Shown: positions 36,212-47,735 of the stretch, piece by piece
How the letters are laid out: each line of letters begins with the position of its first letter
How positions within the stretch are numbered: the first letter of the stretch is position 1
From: Ignelater luminosus
Lineage: Eukaryota; Arthropoda; Insecta; Coleoptera; Elateridae
Length of the DNA: 64,000 nucleotides
Assembly: GCA_011009095.1 (NCBI GenBank)
Contig: VTPC01004662.1
Location: 1-64,000, forward strand
Reading direction: 5' to 3'
Notes under the pieces: model-generated
What the model was told of the DNA's origin: nothing
Seen by the model: the letters and a program-made list of their open reading frames with translations, nothing else
Database searches by the model: none
Position numbers and translations under genes: made by a program

Positions 36212-38162
36212 GCCAACTTCGTTTTATAATACATTAGTGACACCTTTGTTCTAGGTGCCAGTAATACAGATTGTAAATCCATGGTAAAAACTATAGTGTT
36301 TTCGGACTTTTTATCCTGATCCTTTTTATGTCTAGCTTCGTCCTTTAATACTAAGTTCTCTCTAATATTTTTAGTTTTATATCTCGCACAAGTATCGCAC
36401 TGATTTTTTTGGATCTGTACAGTGATAAATTCATTTGGTTAAATATCATATTAAATGCTGTAATGCTAATGGCTTTAACGTTATGTTGAAAGCACCAATC
36501 GAAATAGCTCGCGTTTGCTTTGCCACAATGGTTTTAGATACATTTTACTGCTTGCTGCACGACAATAGTGCGATTCCATTTTTGCAAGGGATTTAAAATG
36601 TTCCTTTAGATACTTAATTTCTTCTATTTGAGTAGTTTGTTTTCTGGATCTACCTTATGAGTACCCTCTTGTTCTAATCCGTTTATATTATCTTCTTTTA
36701 ACCAGAATAAAATGACATTTTCTGATAACCCTAAGGTATTTATAAGCATTCTTTTGCATGCTCGCTACGTATTTACATTATATCGCAGGAAATACTTCAC
36801 AGAATAATTTCTCCTACTGGATTCTGAAGTTCTTCTTCTTCTTCTTAGTGTTTCTAACGAAATCAGTCCCATTGCGTATATTTACTTTTCTGGCCATGTC
36901 ATTTTCCAAAATGTTTTAAAAATTGCTTCTTTGTAGCCTTCAGTAACTTTTTGGCATTGCAAAACTGATTTTGAACTTCCCCATTTGCACGAACACCTTT
37001 GTCTTAGTACTCTTTCGGGTCTTGCTACGTTATAATTCCACGTGTTATTCGTTCTTCTTCTGCCTTTATATTTTTGACCAAGTTCTCGCTTTTTTTTTAT
37101 TTTGAGGATACGAAGGATACTGCTTTATACGAAATCGCCTTCTTTTTCTTTTAGGTTTATTTTCATCGTTGTTGGAGGGTTCTTTGACTTTACCCTGATG
37201 CTCTATAGAATCTGAATCAATTTCAAATCCAGATTGTTCATCATGTAGAAGTTCTATGTTATTTCCGTCTACATTAGCCATATCGGTAGCACTGTATTCA
37301 GTATTGATCCCAATTTGGTGAAACGCTTCGCCTGTTTCCTCATTTGATGCATTTTTCAGAGATGAGACGTTATTTTGATTATCCCAGTATTAAATCGTAT
37401 CCGGCATTCTGTTTTTGCATTTTCTAACTGCTTTCAGGTCTGCTCTTGGAGAATGACTGTTGCTGAACTACTATATTCAATAGGAAATACCATAAGGTAA
37501 TATTCATCCTCTGAAACTAATTTAAGCCATAATTATGTGACCCATCAATTAAAATAAGGTTTAGAATCTACCTGGTAAAATGGACGGTGAAGATTCACAC
37601 TCTTCTATCGGTAGTAAGAAACTTACAATAGATTCTTCAACATTTTTGTGATTTTCCGTAATATTAGGCATGGGTCTATTATTAGCATTATCGTTATTGT
37701 CTAATTTTAATGCCAAATCAACTATTCTTTTTCCGCGGGTCATACCCTCATTCCTGAAAAGTAAGTCGCCTATTGTAATTCGCATGTAGTAAATTAAAAA
37801 ATATTCTTTCACAGTTAAAAATCAGTATATTATACCACCAAATACGATTAAATGTTAAGGAAATATTTATGATAATTTAAAATCAAAAATTAGAAAATGT
37901 AAATATTAAGCTGCTTTGGGAAATACACATTTTTTATTTATCATCAACAAAAGTGAAAAATGTGTTTCTCCCAAGCTAACTTTATTGGGATTCTATTGTA
38001 AATTTAAGGTTATGAAACATTTTATTTTGTTGCAAATTAATTACGACTAACTCAGGTAGTGCTAAAAAAACATAAACAATAAATCTGCACTTACTTTTTT
38101 GTCAACAGTACTGTAGAAACGTGTCACACAGGTTAGCTTACATATAAACAATGTAATAACAC

Positions 38163-38329
38163 GGAGATACACAGTATTCACTTACAAATTTAATGTCTTG
38201 GAGATACACGACTTCCTAATGTGAAATATAAGAGCACACAAGACAAATTTGGACTTACACAATTTTCTAGACCGACAGTATGCCTGTTGGCGCTAAAATG
38301 TCAATTTCGTAAAAATATGGAGTTACACA
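38163..38329. repeat. subterminal motif array of the family-S element
   Basis: GGAGATACACA (38163), GGAGATACACG (38200), GGACTTACACA (38251) and GGAGTTACACA (38319) lie near the right end. GGACTTACACC lies near the left end (32738), and the left TIR contains the complement TGTGTATCTCC. Repeated subterminal motifs are typical transposase-binding sites. Confidence 0.55.
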
Positions 38330-38353
38330 TTTTTCGGGTTTTGCTGACGATAT

Positions 38354-40175
38354 CAAGGTTAAAATTATTTATTCCTCGTTAAAAAGAAAAATTAAATAAG
38401 TTCGCAAAGCTAATTGATGATTGTTAATATATGACATCAAACAAAAGTTTTGTAGATACTGAACAGCCTGTTACGGTTCAGAAAGTACATTAATTGGTAA
38501 ATTTCAAATATTGAATTTTATAACAGGGTAATAATTAATTATTATTAAAGTGTCAGGTGTTTTTTTCTTATAACTATTCAAACGCTATTCCCTTTTTTTA
38601 GGCTTGTGCAATTTTATATTGTGATTTTTACCGAGAATCTAGGTTAGCAAGTACCAGACCATAATAGACTGTTATAAGTGAAGATAGGCCAAGAAGCTCG
38701 ATAATTAAACTGTGCGTCCCAGAAACCTGGAACTCTAAATGTTTTAAAGCTCACATCTCCTTTCTTTTCGTAAAGGTGCTTCGTGAAATTCTTAGTTCTG
38801 CTTTAATCTTGGATAAAATTATAAAATTTATGTTGTTATATCAATTTTCTCTTTTTGTAGATACATTAAAATTAACTATGTAAAACAGACTGTAAGATTA
38901 CAGTAATTTTATGTTCATAGTTACAGTCTATCGTATAAAGTAGTTCAAAATTCAGTATCTAACGTAAGGTTTCTGTCGCTTTGTAGAGATTAAAATGATG
39001 TGACAGTATTCGAGTATTTTCCACACCAATTGTGCAAATCTCACAACGTTCGCAAAGGGAAGTTTGAGAGTCATAGTAAAGCAACCTTTGAAATTAATAA
39101 ATGGAAACTCACGATCCACGATCCTTCTGAAAGTATATTCGCAGACTGGGAATTTTAACGAAGACTCGAACAAGCCTTTATGAAAGAAACTTGCTTCAAG
39201 TTAACGATCTTATTAAAAACTCATATTTTTTGATATTTTATATCTTTGGAATTGCTGTACAGATTAAGATGGCAATTTTAATTGAGAAAGTATGTCTAGT
39301 TATACCCTCAAGCTCTCTGTAATTTGACTTACTAATAACGAAATAAGTTGTAACCTTGCAATTGGGCGAGTTTTACATACGTTGACTTGTCAGCTAGCGC
39401 CTCGACAAATAATATCCACATTCGTGATAAAAATTTGTACTTTAGTGTCTTGATACATAAAAATGTAAATATTAGTCTATCAACTCTTTGAAAAACATTT
39501 TCTGGAGTTTCTAAATATTTTTCTAATTACATTTTTAAATACATTACTTTGCGTAGTTGCATGAGGAAGTGAGTATATTGCACCTAAACACGGCGCTGTC
39601 ACAGTGTCTCGAGCGTAGGTGAAGAATCAAACTTATGCAGAAAAAGTAATTGGAATAAAAGCTGAATAGGTCAAACATCAAAATTACAGAATGATTAAGA
39701 AGGGGTTTTGGACACCCGGTTGTAACTGCCGAAATTCAAATAATATTTGTTAGAAATTCTATAAATTGATAGCTTTAGAAAAAGGTAAACAAAACGAGTA
39801 CTTTATTTCATTTAAAACTAATTAAAAACCAAAATTTAGAAAAATTCTTACCTTTAGCTAATGAAATATCCTAGAGGAAATCACAGATCTGTATTTTGTC
39901 CAGGATGTAAATCAATAGCCAGAGCAAAAAAAAACGCGTTTCCTCGTTATTGTTAGTAGAACAGCATAGTATACAATTTATTCAATAAAAACGAATAGAA
40001 AAAAATTAAATTTTTTGCTTATAATTAATATAAGCACAAATTAATTAAATTTGAATAATTTCAAGTATAACATGTAATTAGTAAATTCAAACTTAAAAAA
40101 AAGCCTACACTTGAAGATGCGGCTTAATATAATGAGAATCAATTTAAATGACCAAAGCTAAATCTTGCAAAAGAT
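38354..40175. other. no gene seen
   Basis: AT-rich, no convincing frame or repeat recognised. A 73-codon minus frame at 38952-39173 is unassigned. Confidence 0.45.
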
Positions 40176-40178
40176 GAT

Positions 40179-40211
40179 TGTAATTGAAGGGGCCAATGCA
40201 AGAAGTGGACA
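40179..40211 (+). repeat. left TIR of the 40-kb transposon
   Basis: Inverted match to 42810-42842 with one mismatch (GAAGGGGCC versus GAAGCGGCC). Confidence 0.85.
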
Positions 40212-40507
40212 TGTCGACAATTTACAATTTTACAGGAAACGAAAAAAAACGTTTGCAGCTTAAATACTGTAGTTTAACAAGTTTTTGATTTATAGTAGCT
40301 ATTTATGACTACTATGTGGATATTTCAGTGTGTATGGTTAGTCGTTATATATTTTTTTACAGCTGCAAAAAAATAAAATCTGTTGGAGATGTCCACTTCT
40401 TGCACAGTAAATTAAGATTTGATTTTTGAAATATATTTATTTCTTGAAAACCTAAACTTTTATATGTAAGAACAGTGATTCCATCTATATTATTATTAAA
40501 TATCAAT

Positions 40508-42519
40508 TTAGTAGTGGTTTTCTTCATATTCTGAGCACGACGAATAATTTTCTGTATTAGCAAATTCTCTATGATAATTTTTTATATCTTCATAAAACCA
40601 TTGATCAGCTACTGGCACATAGTAAGATGCTAACGTCATTACATGCTCAAACTTTTTTTGTCTCAATTTCCTTCTTTCATTATACAAAAGAGTGGTATCA
40701 TTCGGCATGGTGACAGATATGTTTTTATTTTTTATATCAAATTCTTCATACACCTGTAGTGATACTGACACACTACATAAAATGTTTGGCATTTTGGTAA
40801 TGTCATAACGAAAGATTCTGTATTTGGATATTGGAAACTTTGCATTTTTTCGGCTTGGAGTTTTTTTGAACATTGGTAAAAAGTGGTCTTTAAAATTCAG
40901 AAACATTTTTTGTTGAACCGGAATAACCACCAATTTCTTTCCAGATTCTGTAATAATTTTGGCGTATTCATTTGGCAGGTATATTTTGTCGTATCTTCGT
41001 TTTCTTTGTTCAATTGCTCCGAAGCTGCGATCACAGGGTAGATAACTGTGCCCCGGTTCAAGAAAACGTTGGTAGATAAATTTAATTTTACCAGTTTCAA
41101 TAAAACTGTAAAGATACTGCGTCATGACATAATTTTTGTTTTGTGGCGCACAGTTGTCCGAAAACATGTAGACGTCAGTAACCTCAGGTCTAAGGATATT
41201 GTTGAAGAAATAATTAAGTAGGCTGATAACTTCATTTTGTCCTTTTCCAGCAAGCGTTTCATCATACAAAAAGAAGTAGCTTTTACCCGTGCTTGCGACA
41301 TGAATGCAGAAGTTGTAAAATACGTCTCCACCTGGTGCAACTGGTAACGGAAGATTTTGCTGGAAATCAAATGTAATAACTTCAATATGATCATTATTTT
41401 TACACAGTTTTGTTTTTGCCTTGAGATCTTTATAAAATGTTTCTGCTTTGGCAACATGTAACTCTTTTTCTGTCCTGAACTGTCTCTTCTCTTCTTCTGT
41501 TTCACCACTTAAAAGTTTGTTCATTAGTTTGTCACATTTCTGACATGAATCTGACTTAGGCTTTCCAAATGAAATATTAAAATTTTCTGTAAAATATTTT
41601 CGAAAGAATTCGTATTTTATTACAGGTTTAAAGTTTTCATTGTCCCTATTCTCCTGTAATATTCTATATTGATCGGGCTCATACTTTTCTAAGTACAAAG
41701 CATGGATTTTAGAAACATTTAGCAATGGTGATAGATAATACTTTTGTAAATTATCAGTTCTACTGTAGTGTGATTTATATTTAGGAAAGCTCATTATATG
41801 AGCATTTAACTGAGCTAATATGTCAGGAGTAACTTGATTTGGCCTATTGTTATGTTTTGGGTTTCATGTGGTCGATTATTCTGTTGATCCTACCTTTTTT
41901 TATTCCGTGTATAGCAAGCAGTGCATTTTTACATACAGGAACTTTAGTAGCATTTTCTTTAACCTAAAACAGATAAAATGTGAGTACCATACCACTCCCT
42001 CTTTGACATTCACAAATGTGTGCGCTATAACCAGAATAAATTTAAGTAGGTATCAAAATATCCACTTACAGAAAATGCACAATAAACACTTTTTGGTTTA
42101 TTATTTTCATCGCTGCGTTTTCTGTGCTGTGCAACTTGTTTTATGGCAATGTTTGCAGATAAATATGCATCCTGCAAGTCCTTGCTTGGTAGTTTATAAA
42201 ATGCTTTAAATATTGCCACTTTGGTATCAGCTGTAACTCTGTCAAAACATTTCATTTTGCAGTTACATGCATTTCCTAGTTGTTTTTCTGGTACTACTTG
42301 TTTCAAAGTATTAACATATTCTTTGCCAGCAGTTTTGCGTTCTTTACTCGCATTTCTTTGCCACTACTTCTCTTTCCTCAACCGTTTCTTGCCTTTATCT
42401 TCCCTTAAAGTGAGGTTAGGTTCCTCAGTTTCACTTCCTTTTGATGGTATATATTCAGGGTCTGTTTGAGAATCACTTCCAGCATAAGGATCCTCCCCTG
42501 ATTCTAATGAAGAACTCAT
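40508..42519 (-). pseudogene. family-S transposase-like gene, nearly intact
   Basis: Exon 1 (42519-42070) starts MSSSLESGEDPYAGSD, an acidic N-terminus, and contains the Cys pattern CNCKMKCF. A 106-bp intron follows (GTAAGT at 42069, TTTTAG ending at 41964). Exon 2 (41963-40508) resumes VKENATKVPVCKN in phase. From 41794 there are 428 uninterrupted codons with SHYSRTDNLQKYY, SDSCQKCDKLMNK, first Asp in VITFDFQQNLPLPV, second in YMFSDNCAPQNKN, third in EPGHSYLPCDRSFGAIEQR. The only lesions seen are one TAG in exon 1 (near 42366) and one extra base in an A-run near 41860. The paralogue at 32.9-37.7 kb shows the same three acidic motifs. A DDD-type nuclease is inferred; the superfamily name is uncertain. 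Confidence 0.78.
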
Positions 42520-42809
42520 TGTGCACTATTTAATACCACAATAAATAGGTTAACAATAACATTACACTGCACATAAACACACTGTTGTAGTCACGTACAC
42601 AGTACACAACTACCCACAATACTTTGCAAAAACTGGACATGACCAGTTCATGTCCACTTCTTGCACAGTACTTAGTAGGTAGACAACCAACATCGCACTC
42701 GTATATGATCTATGTTAGCGGAAAAAGTCTAGCTCTTGCTCAGAACGATGCAGTAACGATTCAAGAACATGTCCAAACAAATAACTCATTTCCGATAAAA
42801 AATGGACAT

Positions 42810-42842
42810 GTCCACTTCTTGCATTGGCCGCTTCAATTACAC
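42810..42842 (-). repeat. right TIR of the 40-kb transposon
   Basis: Partner of 40179-40211. It also carries the subterminal motif TGTCCACTTCTTGCA, found again at about 42650 and, in direct orientation, at about 40389. Confidence 0.85.
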
Positions 42843-42845
42843 TCA

Positions 42846-44284
42846 TTCGATCATAACAGCGAGGGTGAGCTTAGTCCAGCGAAATTTGAGTTTAACAGGA
42901 ATTTAAAATCCTAATCAACGGGGTACTATAAGATTTGATAGGGGTAAAATTTTCTGGATTTTGCTAATAGTAAAAACGACCCTGGAAAGGACTTAAACGA
43001 TTGGAGGAATACGGGACAAAGACAATTACCGAACTGAACTTGCTTTTATTTCAAGCAAACAGAATTAGAAGAACTATTTTCAAAAAAAAAAGAACAATAT
43101 ATAAATACATACCTACTTAACAAAAACATATCAGTAGGTGATTTTTTCACTCTTACATTAAAATTAGATGAAGGGTAGATTAGATGATAAAAGAAATCAA
43201 AAAAGTTGATAGATCGATTTAAAGAAAAATAGCTGACAATAACCTAAGAAAATAGCAAGGAAAGCTAACATAAGTTAATTTAGATTTTATTTAATGCAGA
43301 CTAATTGAAATGAAATTTTTAGGATTTTGGTAATAAATACCTTTATCAAAACGTAAATAGGTTTTTTAGAAAGATAAATTAGCACCAAGATAGGGGAAAA
43401 TCTGGAATTAGTAATGTGAAACTGGAATGGTTCTTGACTTATCAGAAACGAAGATAATCCATAGCAAATACTATTTACTTTCAAAACTAAGAACAAACTG
43501 AAAAAATGTTTATTTGTCTCGCTCTAATACAGAAAAAAACAACCTTTGAAAAATGATTAGTGAAAGATTAACAAAACAATGAATCAGTTAACGATGAAAG
43601 ATTCCTGTCCATAAGGCTAAATACAAGACAAAAACGACAACAGCCTGAAATGGAAATATAATAAACAATTTTCTTCAAAACTAAGCGATGCAACAGGCAT
43701 AACCAAACGACTCTTACATTTCTCTGTGTGCCATCTTGCTACCAACGATAACACTTGCAAACCTGGCCGATATTATTACATTAGCATAGCACGGCAATTA
43801 ATTTGCAAATTCACTCTCTGTTACTGCTTCTGCTAATGTTGCTTGCTTACTATTACTTTTTATGGCAGAGTTTATAGTTTGGCCACATGATCTTTCTTCC
43901 TTCTTCGCAACTTGATCCAGACCTTTCAATTGAATGTTTTCGTTTCTCTGTTGCTCTTCTCTAGAGTGCCACCATTGGCTAACTTTAGAAATGTCCTTCT
44001 GGTGCTTTAGTTTCTGCAGTTAACTATGCCATTTTCCATGCTGTGCAATCAGTTAAAAATTCAAGGATTTCATATAAACTTCAAAGCTTTCAGGCTTCAA
44101 GCTAAAAGTTTAGTTTGCTTTTCAAATAAATGCAAATAACAATACAAGGCGATTCAGACGTCCTAGTGTCATGAGTAAGATTTTTTACAAGAACAAGTAG
44201 CTTGAAAAATGCAAAATACACTCTTTTATTAGTATAATACTATGATTTCATTTAAATCTTCAACATTTACAGTAATATTAAGAT
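42846..44284. other. no firm gene
   Basis: AT-rich. The minus strand at about 43820-44030 has a short protein-like stretch (QATLAEAVTESEFAN) that might be a transposon scrap, too short to assign. Confidence 0.35.
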
Positions 44285-44410
44285 TTGGCACTGTAAGGAA
44301 CTGGCTTCTTTGCAGTTGGCAAGTCAGGCTGATTCTTAGTTTTTGTAATTCTTGTTGTACCTAGAATGTAGAGATAACAATCTCTTGCGTGGTCTTTGAG
44401 TGCTAACCAT
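44285..44410 (-). pseudogene. fragment of a repeated insect protein family
   Basis: On the minus strand, KDHARDCYLYILGTTRITK followed by LPTAKKPVPYSAKS resembles a motif (DHs.CYFC..n.tG...k...tikYPnLpSA.RPVPHs) that I remember from an abundant transposon-like insect family of unknown function. It is a fragment only. Confidence 0.35.
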
Positions 44411-44589
44411 AGCATAGGAACAACGAATTATACACTGTGAGTTTTTTTTATCTCGCACTTATAGGCAACACACTACATTTCCACAGATAGCTTTACGAAT
44501 ACATTAATTTTTAAAAAATTTACTAAAGCGTAGGCTAGCTGCTTAGATTAATTAAGACATTAAAATTAGGCGTTTAACTATTTCTGTAA

Positions 44590-45640
44590 TTGCTTGTGAA
44601 AATATTGTCGCAATCGGTCGCAATAAAGTTTTCTTACGAAGAAAAACAGACAAGCTTTTTGTTTTGTGGGAAGCTAAAAAAAAATTATTATTTAGTCGTG
44701 AGGCTGTACAGAGACCCAAATAGAAGAAACCCAGTGCGAATTACTTTCAGGCGGTTAGAAAAGAATTTAAGAGAGCATGAAAGTTTTATTAAACCTCGAC
44801 AAACAACAGACGATAATAACACAGTCGTTGTATTGACAGAAGTTGCTGAGAATCTCCACACAAGCCAAACAGCTTTTGCAGAAACGATAGGAATTAGTAA
44901 AAGCTCAGTTCGCAACATTTTAAAAACAAATGTACTTCATCCTTATCACCTCAGGTACCTTTACATTAGTGGTGCATAAACATGTTTCTTATTCGTATCA
45001 TTGTAGGTTAGTTCAGAACGTGACCGAGAAAGATTACGCTTTACGTAACTATAAGGTTTTGTCAATTTAATCAAAAAGAATCAACAAGAAATCAGGACTT
45101 TTTAAAAAGTTTGTCCTGTTTTCAGATGAAGCTAGATTTAGTAATAACAGGGAAGTTAATAGACATAACTGTCATCATTATTTCCAAAACAATCCTCCGT
45201 CAATCAAGGAAAGTCACTTTCAAAACGGTTTTTCCCTTAACGTTTGGTGTGGGATTCTTAGAAATGACATTGTTGGACACATCTTTCCGAAGGTAACCTG
45301 AATGGAGAAATGTATTTATATTCCTTGGAAAATGTTTTACCTACCTTATTAGAAGAAATCCTAGAAGGCAGATTGTGTGTTATCAAAATAATAGAGCTCA
45401 TATCCATTATTATGTTAACGTGATTAGTTATCAAAGAACAGGTTTTGAAAATAGATTAACAGCAAAACGTGTATTGCTTGCTTGGCCATTGCCTAGCCCT
45501 AATCTTATGTATCTAGACTTTTTCCTTTGGGATAAAGTGAAAAACGACGTGTACAAATAAGCAATTGAAAATCTGGATGATCTTCTCATCAGCAGCAACA
45601 CCAGATTGAGCCAAAGTTACTCATCTTCAGTCTACACCAA
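44590..45640 (+). pseudogene. Tc1/mariner-like transposase relic (2)
   Basis: The DNA-binding half is nearly open (44590-44979). It contains SYEEKQTSFLFCG, then RLYRDPNRRNPVRITFRRLE, and a helix-turn-helix segment FAETIGISKSSVRNILKTN. After a frameshift and stops come VLFSDEARFSNNREVN (first Asp kept) and LNVWCGILRNDIVGHIF. A stretch reading CYQNNRAHIHYYVN then replaces the expected QQDGAPAH (second Asp to Asn). LPSPNLMYLDFFLWDKVKN (third acidic site kept) precedes the C-terminus near 45640. Membership of the broad IS630/Tc1/mariner superfamily is clear from motif order. The subgroup is not resolved and no TIRs were found around it. Confidence 0.68.
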
Positions 45641-45707
45641 GTAACTACTAGGTTCATCTTTATGCAAGTCTAAACACGTTGCGATCTACAAAATCTCTCG
45701 CACTGAT

Positions 45708-45924
45708 TATACTGGATGTGAAGTTTCAAACCCTTACATAAGACAATTTTATTATTAATTTATTTTGCTAATTCTGGGCATTTTTTGGTTAATTTATTGG
45801 TGCCAGATTGAGAGCCCTATCGATTGATACCATTACATCCTTTGTAAATTCATTTGGGGTGCAAGAATCAAGAAAATCATGCATTGTCCTATGTACGGGT
45901 TTGAAACTCCGCACTCGGTATATA
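45708..45924. repeat. 217-bp MITE with ~42-bp TIRs
   Basis: The left arm TATACTGGATGTGAAGTTTC (45708) and the right arm read inwards from 45924, TATACCGAGTGCGGAGTTTC, continue with AAACCC(T/G)TACATA(A/G)GACAAT. The arms start with TA, suggesting a Tc1/mariner-type TA target. It lies just after the transposase relic and could be a non-autonomous relative or that element's own terminal region. Confidence 0.6.
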
Positions 45925-47479
45925 TTTATTTTAGTAAATGTATCAGATATTTTCCTTAAAGGGATTGATGAAACGTTTCACTGAAAAATTCTACTTGGAA
46001 TTGAGAGAGCATCTGCTGTGTAGTAAAAAAGAAACGTATAAAGATGTGTTACAAAAATTAAGGCTAATAAAAGGCATCTAATTTTATCTTTCAAATCAGT
46101 ATTTTCACCACAAGCTTTGAAACAAAATTGTCGTTTGCCATTGTTATAGGAAACAACAAAGAAGGATTCACCCTTGAAGTAATGTGAAAGCGTTTTCAAA
46201 AAAGGTGAAATAGTTACTAGTGAGGTTGGCAAACTAGCCTAAGCGTGGAACGAATGCATGGTAACGTTTTAGAAACGTAGAGATGCCACGTGCCAGCTGT
46301 TACTTTATGTTCAGCATATTCCTTGAAGGAAATGAGGAAGTTGTTTAGAATGTGTAACGGCACCTATTTACTGTAAACACGCCCTAGTTTATATTTATGT
46401 AATACCTTTCTAAAGTCTTATGATATTGGCTGGAAGTTGTCCGCTAGCTAATGGTATGTAGCGATTAAACACAGTAGTTAAAATTACACATTTCTTCTTC
46501 ATTGTTTAAAAGTACCGTTTTTATGTTTAAGAGTTCGTAGGTCCTTGAAAAATTTTGTTTTGAGTAAACTGTTTTAAGTCAAGCAATTTCCTTTAGATGA
46601 GTCATTTCCTCCTGGGGCACTAAAGCTACAGTTGTGCAGTGTGTAATTTCAAGAAGTGTGCCGAGTGATTTTTTAAGCAACGCTATAAACTTAGAAAAGT
46701 TTTTATTATTTAAGGGAAAAGCGGTAAAAAATGGACATGTCTGATTTTGCGTGAACACAGAGGACATACCTTATTTTGTTTGAACATACAGTAAAATACT
46801 TACCCTTCTCTTTCTGTTTAAGAAAGAAGCTGTTTTTTAAAGAGGAGGACAAATACTATTACGAAATATTATTAAAGAAAATACAAAAACTTATAAACTG
46901 TAATTGAAACAATTTTTCGAGAGAAATCAGAAAGCTATAAGTAAAGAAGGATATCTTCTATGAAACAGAATAAAAGAATTTAGATATGTATGGCATGGTC
47001 GTCTTCCAAGAAGTCACAGGCACCTTCAGTTTCCTTAGTATGTGCTTCCACTTCTTCTTGGGAATGTGGGGCATCTTCAGACAAGTTTCCTTGCAGAATC
47101 TCTCTTTTTCTTAGCCCTTGGCCGCTTTCATTTGAGTTCAACAACTGTCACGAGATGACAAAGTTTTTGGTCTTGAATACTTTTAACAGGCTCATCATAA
47201 AATTTATCCCTCGCTACTTTGATATCACCTCTTGTAATTAAATTGCATCTAAAGAATTTTGCATTATGCCTGCGAAATTGTCAGAAATCACGTAACTTAG
47301 GATCTAGATCGAAATACCTGAAAACACCAGTAGAACTGACACCTTAACTTCATACAAATAAACTCAAAATTTTAGATTTGCCCTTTCAATTTATCCCGCT
47401 TTGACGTCATCCGCTTTTTTTCTAGCTCCAGTGTTGGTAGAACTAACGGTAGTATGCATTATTTTCAAATAAAACTTTT
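45925..47479. other. no firm gene
   Basis: Minus-strand frames at 45978-46232 and 46579-46767 and a basic stretch near 47000-47240 (KRPRAKKKRDSARK on the minus strand) look protein-like. They have stops and no family that I can name. Confidence 0.35.
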
Positions 47480-47504
47480 AGTCCAGTCAACGAACGCTTA
47501 AAAA

Positions 47505-47735
47505 GGGGATGATTGTGTCAAAACTACTCAGTCCTATGAGATAGGGAACGCGCATTCGCAGAGCAGAATATGTCTCTTTTTTGATTTTTCGCTCATATTT
47601 CGAAAACGGCTGGTCGTAGGATCAAAGTAACTATATACATAAAATTGTAGCTGCCTAAATCTCCAACTGTCGTTCTATAATTTTTCTTCTATTTGTAATA
47701 GGTTTCGAGATATTTAAAAATTCGAAAATTGCACT
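47505..47735 (+). repeat. left long TIR
   Basis: About 230 bp, imperfect inverted match to 50040-50275. A stretch of roughly 35 bp is missing outside it compared with the right end. Confidence 0.7.

Larger units (their letters stand above)
32870..37743 (-). pseudogene. family-S transposase-like gene, interrupted
   Basis: Exon 1 (start near 37743, MTRGKRIVDLALKLDNN) ends at a GTAGAT donor (37571). After a 61-bp intron exon 2 begins at 37510. A basic stretch (KPKRKRRRFRIK) follows, then MESHYCR, and QCDTCARYK before the first acidic motif, FTMDLQSVLLAPRTKV (near 36250). There the hAT element intervenes. Beyond it the protein resumes as NFTLYNLKTNEGYCYLW, WSDGNVYQNRN (second Asp) and KGHMQMEADSMH (third Asp), then TPDGVIHYKFRYTGDWQ to about 32870. 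Frame is kept exactly across the hAT site once the duplication is counted once. Other stops and frameshifts in 36.3-37.4 kb show that it was already decaying. Confidence 0.68.
32548..38353 (-). mobile_element. family-S DNA transposon (Sola-like?), split by hAT
   Basis: The left end ATCGTCGGCGAAACCTG (32549) and the right end read inwards, ATCGTCAGCAAAACCCG, form inverted repeats that continue for about 40 bp (both include TGTGTA(A/T)CTCC). If the repeat proper starts at CGTC, both flanks read ATAT, giving a possible 4-bp target duplication. Without the inserted hAT the element would be about 3.1 kb. It encodes one transposase-like protein on the minus strand. I name the superfamily only tentatively: Sola elements have 4-bp duplications and abundant insect copies, but I cannot verify the match here. 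Confidence 0.68.
40176..42845 (-). mobile_element. family-S DNA transposon, complete and young-looking
   Basis: A 2.67-kb element bounded by nearly identical inverted repeats of at least 33 bp. They start TGTAATTGAAG (40179, right copy read inwards from 42842) and continue GGCCAATGCAAGAAGTGGAC with one mismatch overall. If the repeat starts at GAAG, both flanks are AATT, again a possible 4-bp duplication. One two-exon gene fills the interior on the minus strand. The motif ATGTCCACTTCTTGCA occurs four times near the ends. Confidence 0.8.

Noticed and set aside
46735..46750. ATGGACATGTCTGATTTTGC, similar to the subterminal word of the 40-kb transposon
   Set aside because: Only the first half of the word agrees; no TIR or coding partner is nearby.
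46579..46767. Minus-strand frame with PLNNKNFSKFIALLKKS
   Set aside because: Looks like a protein but no family or flanking ends could be named.
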